Shown piece after piece: positions 57,443 through 64,000 of a stretch of DNA of 64,000 bases. The notes beneath the pieces were generated by a model that did no database searches, was not told the DNA's origin, and saw nothing but the letters and a program-made list of their open reading frames with translations. A program made the translations under genes and the position numbers. The DNA is from Streptomyces sp. Root1304 (GTDB lineage: Bacteria; Actinomycetota; Actinomycetes; Streptomycetales; Streptomycetaceae): contig NZ_LMEP01000012.1 in the NCBI RefSeq assembly GCF_001426405.1, positions 1,130,707-1,194,706 of the forward strand, read 5' to 3'. Within the stretch, counting starts at the first letter, position 1. Each line of letters starts with the position of its first letter.

Positions 57443-59530
57443 TCAGCGCGCGGCGGCAGCGATCGATTCCCGTGCGGCGGCGACGATGGCCTCCGGAGTG
57501 AACCCGAACTCGCGGAAGAGGACCTTCGCGTCCGCCGAGGCACCGAAGTGCTCCAGCGAGACGATCCGGCCGGCGTCCCCGACGTACCGGTGCCAGGTGA
57601 GACCGATGCCGGCCTCGACCGCCACGCGGGCCTTGACCGACGGCGGCAGGACCGAGTCCTTGTACTCCTGGTCCTGCTCCTCGAACCACTCCACGGACGG
57701 CATCGAGACCACCCGGGTCGGGACACCGGCGGCCTGGAGCTGCTCGCGGGCCTCGACGGCCAGGTGCACCTCGGAACCGGTACCGATCAGGACCACCTCG
57801 GCGTCGCCGCCCTCGGCCTCGAACAGCACGTAGCCGCCCTTGACCGTGTCCTCGTTCGGCGCGTACGTCGGCACGCCCTGGCGGGTGAGCGCCAGACCGT
57901 GCGGGGCGCCCTTGCCGAAGACCTTGGTGTGGCGCTGCATGATCTCGCGCCAGGCGATGGCCGTCTCGTTGGCGTCCGCCGGACGGACCACGTTGAGACC
58001 CGGGATCGCGCGCAGCGAGGCCAGGTGCTCCACCGGCTGGTGCGTCGGGCCGTCCTCGCCCAGACCGATCGAGTCGTGGGTCCAGACGTACGTCACCGGC
58101 AGGTGCATCAGGGCCGACAGACGCACGGCGTTGCGCATGTAGTCGGAGAACACCAGGAAGGTGCCGCCGTAGATGCGCGTGTTGCCGTGCAGCGCGATGC
58201 CGTTCATCTCCGCGGCCATGGAGTGCTCGCGGATGCCGAAGTGGATCGTGCGGCCGTACTTGTCGGCCTCCGGGAGCGGGTTGCCCTCGGGGAGGAACGA
58301 CGAGTCCTTGTCGATCGTCGTGTTGTTCGAGCCCGCGAGGTCGGCCGAGCCGCCCCACAGCTCCGGGATGACCGCGCCGAGCGCCTTGAGGACCTGGCCC
58401 GAGGCGGCACGGGTGGCGACACCCTTGCCCGGCTCGAAGACCGGGAGCTTCTCGGCCCAGCCGGCCGGCAGCTCGTTGGCCTGGATGCGGTCGAACTCGG
58501 CCGCGCGCTCCGGGTTGGCCGTACGCCACTCGGCGAGCTGCTTCTCCCAGGCGGCGCGGGCCTCACGGCCGCGGTCGCCCAGCGAACGGGTGTGCGCGAT
58601 GACCTCGTCCGAGACCTCGAAGGTCTGCTCCGGGTCGAAGCCCAGGACGCGCTTGGTGGCCGCGATCTCCTCGTCGCCGAGCGCCGAGCCGTGCGCGGCC
58701 TCGGTGTTCTGCGCGTTCGGCGCGGGCCAGGCGATGATCGAGCGCATCGCGATGAACGACGGACGCCCGGTCTCGGCCTCGGCGGCCCTGATCGCCGCGT
58801 ACAGCCCGGCCGGGTCCAGGTCGCCGTTGGCCTGCGGCTCGACGCGCTGGACGTGCCAGCCGTACGCCTCGTACCGCTTCATCGTGTCCTCGGACACGGC
58901 CGTCTCGGTGTCGCCCTCGATCGAGATGTGGTTGTCGTCCCACAGCAGGATCAGGTTGCCGAGCTTCTGGTGGCCGGCGAGCGAGGACGCCTCCGCGGAG
59001 ATGCCCTCCTGCAGGCAGCCGTCACCGGCGATGGCGTAGATCCGGTGGTCGAACGGAGAAGCGCCGTCGGCGGCCTCCGGGTCGAACAGACCGCGCTCGT
59101 AGCGGGCGGCCATCGCCATGCCCACCGCGTTGGCGACACCCTGGCCCAGCGGGCCGGTCGTCGTCTCGACGGCGGCGGTGTGGCCGTACTCCGGGTGGCC
59201 CGGGGTCTTCGAGCCCCAGGTGCGGAAGGCCTTGAGGTCGTCCAGTTCGAGCCCGAAGCCACCCAGGTACAGCTGGGTGTAGAGGGTCAGGGACGAGTGG
59301 CCGGCGGAGAGGACGAACCGGTCGCGCCCGACCCACTCGGGGTCGGCCGGGTCGTGCCGCATCACCTTCTGGAAGAGGGTGTACGCGGCGGGCGCCAGGC
59401 TCATCGCCGTACCGGGATGGCCGTTGCCGACCTTCTGTACGGCGTCCGCGGCCAGGATGCGGGCGGTGTCGACGGCCCGCTGGTCCAACTCGGTCCACTC
59501 GAGGTCTGTGGTGGTCGGCTTAGTGCTCAC
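57443..59530 (-). CDS. tkt: Transketolase
   Basis: This is a 695-residue thiamine-diphosphate enzyme. GHPG (NGHPGTAMSLAP) near residues 37-40, ThDP motif AIAGDGCLQEGISAEASSLAG to LILLWDDN, and the catalytic Glu region FGIREHSMAAEMNGIAL are all intact. THDSIGLGEDGPTHQPVEHL contains conserved substrate-binding residues. It transfers two-carbon units in the pentose-phosphate path. The start is a GTG (59530) with AGAGGAG about 13 nt upstream, which is long. First gene of the tkt-tal-zwf-opcA-pgl operon and divergent from ctaB. Confidence 0.97.
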   Translation of the reverse strand: MSTKPTTTDLEWTELDQRAVDTARILAADAVQKVGNGHPGTAMSLAPAAYTLFQKVMRHDPADPEWVGRDRFVLSAGHSSLTLYTQLYLGGFGLELDDLKAFRTWGSKTPGHPEYGHTAAVETTTGPLGQGVANAVGMAMAARYERGLFDPEAADGASPFDHRIYAIAGDGCLQEGISAEASSLAGHQKLGNLILLWDDNHISIEGDTETAVSEDTMKRYEAYGWHVQRVEPQANGDLDPAGLYAAIRAAEAETGRPSFIAMRSIIAWPAPNAQNTEAAHGSALGDEEIAATKRVLGFDPEQTFEVSDEVIAHTRSLGDRGREARAAWEKQLAEWRTANPERAAEFDRIQANELPAGWAEKLPVFEPGKGVATRAASGQVLKALGAVIPELWGGSADLAGSNNTTIDKDSSFLPEGNPLPEADKYGRTIHFGIREHSMAAEMNGIALHGNTRIYGGTFLVFSDYMRNAVRLSALMHLPVTYVWTHDSIGLGEDGPTHQPVEHLASLRAIPGLNVVRPADANETAIAWREIMQRHTKVFGKGAPHGLALTRQGVPTYAPNEDTVKGGYVLFEAEGGDAEVVLIGTGSEVHLAVEAREQLQAAGVPTRVVSMPSVEWFEEQDQEYKDSVLPPSVKARVAVEAGIGLTWHRYVGDAGRIVSLEHFGASADAKVLFREFGFTPEAIVAAARESIAAAAR

Positions 59531-59844
59531 CCTGGGTCAGGGCTCCTCTCCACATGTCTTGGGCCGGTGACTGAGGGTGTACCGGCGTTGTCGAGCCTAC
59601 CCCCGCCGGAACGCCCCTCTTTTCGTGTGCATGCCCCTCAAATGAGCGGACAGGGCAAGACTGCCGCCGCCCGTGCGACTTCGCCTCCCGAAGCGCGTCC
59701 ACGCCTTGGGACACACCGCCTCAACACGACCCCACCCCCGCGAAGATCGGCGTCTGGGCAACGTCTACAGTGGCGTGGTACGCGCAAGCTTTACCCCGTC
59801 TTCATCCGGGGAGCTTGCTGGGAATTTCTCTGTCAGGGGTGTGC
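59531..59844. other. Divergent intergenic region between tkt and ctaB
   Basis: These 314 nt hold no gene I can support. On the minus strand TAGGCT (59599-59594) could be a tkt -10. On the plus strand TACAGT (59766-59771) could be a ctaB -10, with a leader of ~65 nt. An A/T-richer stretch (59612-59650, TCTTTTCGTG...CTCAAATGAG) stands out from the surrounding GC. No RNA gene or clear dyad was seen. Confidence 0.4.
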
Positions 59845-60792
59845 GTGACGGCCGTCGAGTCCCGACCCGCAGGGGTCGTCTTGACTCCCAGCCCGGGGGG
59901 CCATCGGCCGTTCGGGGCCCGCGTCAAGGCATTCGTGGCGCTGACCAAGCCGCGGATCATCGAGCTGCTGCTCATCACCACCGTGCCGGTGATGTTCCTC
60001 GCCGAGCAGGGCGTGCCCGACCTGTGGCTGGTGCTCGCCACCTGCTTCGGCGGCTACCTGTCGGCGGGCGGCGCCAACGCGCTGAACATGTACATCGACC
60101 GCGACATCGACGCGCTGATGGACCGCACCTCCCAGCGACCGCTGGTCACCGGCGTGCTCACACCGCGAGAGGGCCTGGTCTTCGGCCTCAGCCTCGCCGT
60201 GATCTCCACGCTCTGGTTCGGCCTGCTCGTCAACTGGCTGTCCGCCGCGCTCTCGCTCGGCGCGCTCCTCTTCTACGTCGTGGTCTACACGATGATCCTG
60301 AAGCGGCGCACCGCGCAGAACATCGTCTGGGGCGGCATCGCCGGCTGCCTGCCGGTGCTCATCGGCTGGTCCGCCGTGACGAACTCGATGTCCTGGGCCG
60401 CGGTCATCCTCTTCCTCGTCATCTTCTTCTGGACGCCGCCGCACTACTGGCCGCTGTCCATGAAGGTGAAGGACGACTACGCGCGGGCCGGCGTGCCCAT
60501 GCTCCCGGTGCTCGCCTCCAACAAGGTCGTCGCCAAGCAGATCGTCCTCTACAGCTGGGTGATGGTCGCCGTCTCGCTGCTCCTCACCCCCCTGGGCTAC
60601 ACCGGCTGGTTCTACACCGCCGTGGCGGTGCTCACCGGCGGCTGGTGGCTCTGGGAGGCGCACGCGCTGCTCAACCGCGCCAAGGCGGGCGCGACCGGCG
60701 CGAAGCTCAAGGAGATGCGCCTCTTCCACTGGTCCATCACCTATGTGTCGCTGCTCTTCGTGGCCGTCGCCGTGGACCCCTTCCTCCGCTAG
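59845..60792 (+). CDS. ctaB: Protohaem IX farnesyltransferase (haem O synthase)
   Basis: This is a 315-residue UbiA-fold membrane prenyltransferase with about nine helices. It adds a farnesyl group to haem B for cytochrome aa3 oxidase. The first Asp-rich motif is NMYIDRDIDALMDRT and the second region KVKDDYARAGVPMLPV. VALTKPRIIELLLITT opens the fold. GTG 59845 with AGGGG upstream is preferred. In-frame upstream codons (e.g. 59770) would add a segment unlike homologues. ctaA, the next enzyme in haem A synthesis, lies 1.7 kb downstream on the other strand. Confidence 0.95.
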   Translation: MTAVESRPAGVVLTPSPGGHRPFGARVKAFVALTKPRIIELLLITTVPVMFLAEQGVPDLWLVLATCFGGYLSAGGANALNMYIDRDIDALMDRTSQRPLVTGVLTPREGLVFGLSLAVISTLWFGLLVNWLSAALSLGALLFYVVVYTMILKRRTAQNIVWGGIAGCLPVLIGWSAVTNSMSWAAVILFLVIFFWTPPHYWPLSMKVKDDYARAGVPMLPVLASNKVVAKQIVLYSWVMVAVSLLLTPLGYTGWFYTAVAVLTGGWWLWEAHALLNRAKAGATGAKLKEMRLFHWSITYVSLLFVAVAVDPFLR

Positions 60793-60838
60793 GGCCTGTC
60801 TGACACCGCACTCCTCCCGCTCGTACGAGCGGAACGGC

Positions 60839-60882
60839 CGACGGCCGGGTCACGTGGGACAGCCCACACGGCCCGGCCGTCG
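60839..60882 (+). terminator. Hairpin after ctaB
   Basis: CGACGGCCGGG (60839-60849) pairs with CCCGGCCGTCG (60872-60882), 11 bp, with an inner GTGGG/CCCAC pairing. Confidence 0.7.
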
Positions 60883-60915
60883 CCAGTGGATCTACCGCTC
60901 GGTAGCATCCCTTTC

Positions 60916-61236
60916 ATGGCAGAAACGAAGCAGGAAGAGCGCAGGGCGGCCAGGCTCGCCAAGGAGATCAAGGCCTTCTCCGAGCAGCACGGCGGCTCCG
61001 AGGGACACCTCGCGCACATCGGCCAGGCGGGCACCCGCATCGTCCTGGTCGGCACCGACGGCGGCTGGGGCGACCTCGTCGCCCCGACGCACGAGATCGC
61101 CCGCCTGGCCGCCGAGAAGGCCGGACTGACCCTCCACGAGGAGTTCGACGGCGAGTTCGCCGCCAAGGTCACCACCGGCCCGTACGAGTGGACCCGGATG
61201 GCCGGCATCCAGATCGGCGGACCCTCCAACAGCTGA
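60916..61236 (+). CDS. Small conserved actinobacterial protein, function unknown
   Basis: This 106-residue cytoplasmic protein starts MAETKQEERRAARLAKEIKAFSEQHGG (a charged helix). It then has GHLAHIGQAGTRIVLVGTDGGWGDLVAPTHEIARLAAEKAGLTLHEEFDGEFAAKV, a compact alpha/beta unit. I do not recognise a domain with known function. The -10-like TAGCAT (60903-60908) ends 7 nt before the ATG and no RBS is visible, so the mRNA is probably leaderless. It follows a terminator and stands as a single gene. Confidence 0.7.
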   Translation: MAETKQEERRAARLAKEIKAFSEQHGGSEGHLAHIGQAGTRIVLVGTDGGWGDLVAPTHEIARLAAEKAGLTLHEEFDGEFAAKVTTGPYEWTRMAGIQIGGPSNS

Positions 61237-61311
61237 GGCAACAACCTCGCGCGGGGCTCACCCGTTAGGACGTGTGGAGACGCGACACGTCCACACAGGG
61301 AGCCCCCCGAG

Positions 61312-62412
61312 ATGATCGACACGCCGGACCTGGTGGACCAGTACTGCCACGGGGTGCTCCGCACGGAGCTCGGCCTCGGCACCTTCGAGGCCCGCCTCGG
61401 CGCCCAGCTCGGCGGGAGCGGCACGCTGCCCGCCCCGGGCACCACCTTCTTCGACACACAGACCGGCTTCGCCGTCCGCCGCTGGTGCCCACCGGTCCTC
61501 GGGCTCGAACCGCACTGCCCGCCCGCCCGCTACCTCGCACGCCGGCGCGAACTCGGGGCGGCGGAGGCGGGTCGCCGGCTGCTCAGGGCCTCCGGGATCG
61601 CCGCCTACCTGGTCGACACCGGACTCCCCGGCGACCTCACGGGCCCCGCCGAGCTGGCCGCCGCGGGCGCCGCGGAGGCCCATGAGGTCGTCCGCCTCGA
61701 ACCCCTCGCCGCACAGGTCGCCGACACCTCGGGGACCGTCGAGAACTTCCTCGGCAACCTCGCCGAGGCCGTCCACGGGGCCGCCGTCCACGCCGTGGCC
61801 CTCGCCTCCGCCGCGGGCGTACGCCAGGGGCCGGGCTGCACGCCCGCCCCACCCGGACCCGGGGAGGTACGCGGCGCCGCGGGGCGCTGGCTCGCCCGGC
61901 GCACGGCCGGCGGACCGCTCACCGACCCCGTCCTGCTGCGCCATCTGCTCTGGACCGCGGTCACCGCCGGGCGCCCCCTCCAGCTGCACACCGACGACCG
62001 GGACCCGGCGGCCCTCGCGAACTTCGCCGCCGCCACGGCGGGGCTCGGCACCGACCTCGTCCTGCTGCACTCCTACCCGCACCACCGGGCCACCGCGCAC
62101 CTGACCGGGGTCCATCCGCACGTCTACGCGGACCTGGGCCCCGTCCTCGCCCACAGCGGGGCGCGGGCGGCGGCCGTCCTCGCCGAGGTCCTGGAGCGGG
62201 CGCCCTTCGGGAAGCTGCTGTTCTCCAGCGGCGCCCACGGGCTGCCCGAGCTGCACGTGGTGGCCGCGAGCGTCTTCCGCACCGCGCTCACCCGGGTGCT
62301 CGGCGAATGGGTCATGGACGGCGCCTGGTCCCGTACGGACGCGCAGCGGGTGGCGGGGATGATCGCGGCGGAGAACGCGCGACGGGTCTACCGGCTGGCG
62401 GGGAGCCGGTAG
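61312..62412 (+). CDS. Amidohydrolase-family protein with altered metal motif
   Basis: This 366-residue TIM-barrel amidohydrolase-like protein has an N-terminal strand reading DLVDQYCHGVL, so the usual HxH metal pair is Y11-x-H13. Later candidate ligands are LQLHTDD (about residue 225), LLHSYPHHR, and FSSGAHGLPE, where SDAH is usual. EWVMDGAWSRTDAQRVAGMIAAENARRVY is the conserved C-terminal helix with the ENARR motif of the amidohydrolase_2/FluG-N group. Metal binding may therefore be changed or lost. GAGCCCCCCGAG precedes the ATG. Substrate unknown. Convergent with ctaA. Confidence 0.75.
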   Translation: MIDTPDLVDQYCHGVLRTELGLGTFEARLGAQLGGSGTLPAPGTTFFDTQTGFAVRRWCPPVLGLEPHCPPARYLARRRELGAAEAGRRLLRASGIAAYLVDTGLPGDLTGPAELAAAGAAEAHEVVRLEPLAAQVADTSGTVENFLGNLAEAVHGAAVHAVALASAAGVRQGPGCTPAPPGPGEVRGAAGRWLARRTAGGPLTDPVLLRHLLWTAVTAGRPLQLHTDDRDPAALANFAAATAGLGTDLVLLHSYPHHRATAHLTGVHPHVYADLGPVLAHSGARAAAVLAEVLERAPFGKLLFSSGAHGLPELHVVAASVFRTALTRVLGEWVMDGAWSRTDAQRVAGMIAAENARRVYRLAGSR

Positions 62413-62441
62413 ACCCGTCGGGTCGCGGGGGTGGCCGGGAC

Positions 62442-63431
62442 TCAGGCCTTGGCCAGCTCCGCGTCGGCCTGGGCCGGGATGTCCGCGGTGGGCACCGGGC
62501 GCTCGCGCAGGCTCAGGGCGAGCCGCAGCACGGCGATCCACATCAGCGAGGAGCCGAGCATGTGGGCGGCGACCAGGAGCTCGGGAACCCCGGTGAAGTA
62601 CTGGACGTAGCCGATGACGCCCTGCGCGAGCAGCACGATCAGCAGGTCGCGGGCGCGGGCCCGGGTGTCGAGCGGGGCGTCGACCACGCGCAGGACCAGC
62701 CACATCGCGAGCGCCAGGGCGCAGACGACCCAGGCGGCGATGGCGTGGACGTGCGCGGCGTCCGTCCAGTTCCAGGGCATGCGCGGGACGTCGCTGCTGT
62801 CGCCGGCGTGCTTGCCGGCGCCGGTCACCGTCGTACCGAGCACGATGAGCAGGGCCGAGACGATCGTGATCGCCCAGGACAGCTTCCGCACCGGGCGCGG
62901 CACGCGCGGGCGGGGGGCGGTGTCGCCCTCGCCGGTCCGGTGCCAGGTGATGACCGCGACCGTGAGCAGGGAGTTCGCGGCGAGGAAGTGGCCGGCCACC
63001 GTCCACGGGTTGAGGCCCATCCACACCGTGATGCCGCCGATGACGGCGTTGCTCATCACGATCCAGAACTGGGCCCAGCCGAGCCGGGTGAGCCCGCGCC
63101 GCCACGGCTTGGTGGACCGGGCCGCGACGATCGCCCAGCCGACGGCGGCCGACAGGACGTACGTCAGCATCCGGTTGCCGAACTCGATCACGCCGCGGTA
63201 GCCCTGCTCGGGCGTGACGATCAGGCTGTCGTCGGTGCACTTGGGCCAGGTGTCGCAGCCCAGACCGGAACCGGTCAGCCGGACCGCGCCGCCCGTGACG
63301 ATGATGAGGACGCTCATCACGACGGCGGAGAGCGCGGCGCGCCGGAGCGTCCTGGGGGACGGGGTCCAGCGCCTGGCGATGGAGGCGAGGGGGGTCAGCA
63401 CGCGCCCTATCGTAGGCGGGGGCTTGTGCAC
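62442..63431 (-). CDS. ctaA: Haem A synthase
   Basis: This is a 329-residue membrane protein with eight helices in two four-helix halves. It oxidises the C8 methyl of haem O to haem A. The outer loop GSGLGCDTWPKCTDDS carries the conserved cysteine pair. YRGVIEFGNRMLTY and VAGHFLAANSLLTV supply Glu and His in half one. DAAHVHAIAAWV and VAAHMLGSSLMW supply the His pair in half two. The GTG at 63431 gives a basic cytoplasmic leader; a later start is possible. Works with CtaB in the same window. Confidence 0.94.
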   Translation of the reverse strand: MHKPPPTIGRVLTPLASIARRWTPSPRTLRRAALSAVVMSVLIIVTGGAVRLTGSGLGCDTWPKCTDDSLIVTPEQGYRGVIEFGNRMLTYVLSAAVGWAIVAARSTKPWRRGLTRLGWAQFWIVMSNAVIGGITVWMGLNPWTVAGHFLAANSLLTVAVITWHRTGEGDTAPRPRVPRPVRKLSWAITIVSALLIVLGTTVTGAGKHAGDSSDVPRMPWNWTDAAHVHAIAAWVVCALALAMWLVLRVVDAPLDTRARARDLLIVLLAQGVIGYVQYFTGVPELLVAAHMLGSSLMWIAVLRLALSLRERPVPTADIPAQADAELAKA

Positions 63432-63483
63432 GCTTTCACGAGGGGTGCCTTGTCGGGAAACGTCACCCTCTGGGATCCCTCCG

Positions 63484-64000
63484 CTACTCCCAGCGGAAGA
63501 ACTTCGCCGCCGCGCCGAGGCCCAGCACCGCCCAGACCGCCAGGGTCAGGGCGTCGCCCCAGGGCAGGGACGCGCCGTCCTGGAGGATCGCGCGCAGCCC
63601 GTCGGAGAGGGCCGAGATCGGGAGCAGCTCCAGGACCGAGCGGGCCGCGTCCGGGAACTTCTCCAGCGGGACGATGACCCCGCCGCCCACCAGGAGCAGC
63701 AGGAACACCAGATTGGCCGCGGCCAGCGTGGCCTCCGCCTTCAGGGTGCCCGCCATCAGCAGGCCGAGGCCGGAGAAGGCGGCCGTGCCGAGGACCAGGA
63801 GGAGCAGGACGGAGAGCGGGTTGCCGTGCGGGGACCAGCCCAGGGCCAGGGCGATCACCGTCAGCAGGGCGATCTGGAGGACCTCGGTGACCAGGACGGC
63901 GAGCGTCTTCGAGGTCATCAGGGCCCAGCGGGGGAGCGGGGAGGCGCCGAGGCGCTTGAGCACCCCGTACCGCCGCTCGAAGCCGGTCGCGATGGCCTGG
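63484..64000 (-). CDS. ABC-2 type transporter permease, C-terminal part (cut by window edge)
   Basis: The frame is open to the right edge, giving 172 codons without a start. The sequence at the edge reads QAIATGFERRYGVLKRLGASPL, the conserved cytoplasmic coupling segment of ABC-2 permeases. Helices follow (VLQIALLTVIALALGW, VLLLLVLGTAAFSGLGLLMAG, NLVFLLLLVGGGVIVPL and a final WAVLGLGAAAKFFRW). FPDAARSVLELLPISALSDGLRAILQDG is the typical loop before the last helix. It would pair with an ATP-binding protein outside the window. Adjacent to ctaA, so a role near cytochrome biogenesis is possible but unproven. Confidence 0.9.
   Translation of the reverse strand, partial: QAIATGFERRYGVLKRLGASPLPRWALMTSKTLAVLVTEVLQIALLTVIALALGWSPHGNPLSVLLLLVLGTAAFSGLGLLMAGTLKAEATLAAANLVFLLLLVGGGVIVPLEKFPDAARSVLELLPISALSDGLRAILQDGASLPWGDALTLAVWAVLGLGAAAKFFRWE

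Overview
The window is high-GC actinobacterial chromosome and almost certainly Streptomyces. It carries a chaplin with a sortase signal, the sporulation regulator gene whiA, mycothiol-type enzymes, an OpcA/Zwf pentose-phosphate operon, an RbpA-family protein, GTG and TTG starts, and many start/stop overlaps (ATGA or GTGA). It is mostly core chromosome. I see no insertion sequence, prophage, CRISPR array, rRNA or tRNA. Both edges cut a gene: a lipoprotein on the left and an ABC-2 permease on the right.

Layout. 1-4.6 kb: a lipoprotein fragment, then an SNF2 helicase coupled to a SWIM zinc-finger protein. 4.7-13.4 kb: a two-domain chaplin, small hypothetical genes, alaA divergent from an HxlR regulator, an SDR/MerR pair, a kinase-like protein with a broken P-loop, and a pseudouridine salvage pair (psuG, probable psuK). 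13.4-19.2 kb: a G-rich repeat tract, an operon for a secreted metallophosphatase, an MFS transporter and a membrane-anchored beta-propeller, and a second MFS gene. 19.2-36.8 kb: a DNA-damage and stress block with ogt, a MHYT membrane sensor, uvrB, a TerD protein, a TerD-like/FtsK-like fusion, and TerC behind a probable manganese riboswitch. It continues with an MHS-type transporter, two small enzymes, uvrA, a Rieske lipoprotein, a DNA-binding protein and a secreted papain-like protease operon. 36.8-41.8 kb: the tightly overlapped uvrC-rapZ-yvcK-whiA operon. 42-51 kb: a secreted M14 carboxypeptidase and lower glycolysis (gap, pgk, tpiA, secG, RbpA paralogue, pgi). 51-64 kb: two PH-domain membrane proteins, the oxidative and non-oxidative pentose-phosphate genes (tkt-tal-zwf-opcA-pgl) and haem A synthesis (ctaB, ctaA).

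Main observation. Five promoters share one architecture: a TGTC[A/G]G-type box, exactly 8 bp, then a TAnnGT -10 hexamer. They precede the SNF2 helicase gene, ogt, uvrB, terD and uvrC. This matches the RecA-independent DNA-damage promoter (PafBC-type, RecA-NDp) known from actinobacteria. For ogt, uvrB and uvrC the -10 lies only 6-7 nt from the ATG, which predicts leaderless mRNAs. The set suggests a damage regulon that joins excision repair, alkyl-DNA repair, a remodelling ATPase and a Ter stress protein. The neighbouring Ter genes (a TerD domain fused to a P-loop-less FtsK-like domain, and a riboswitch-controlled TerC) are the best candidate here for a poorly described system.

All calls come from reading the sequence and from family knowledge. 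No database search, structure prediction or expression data was available.
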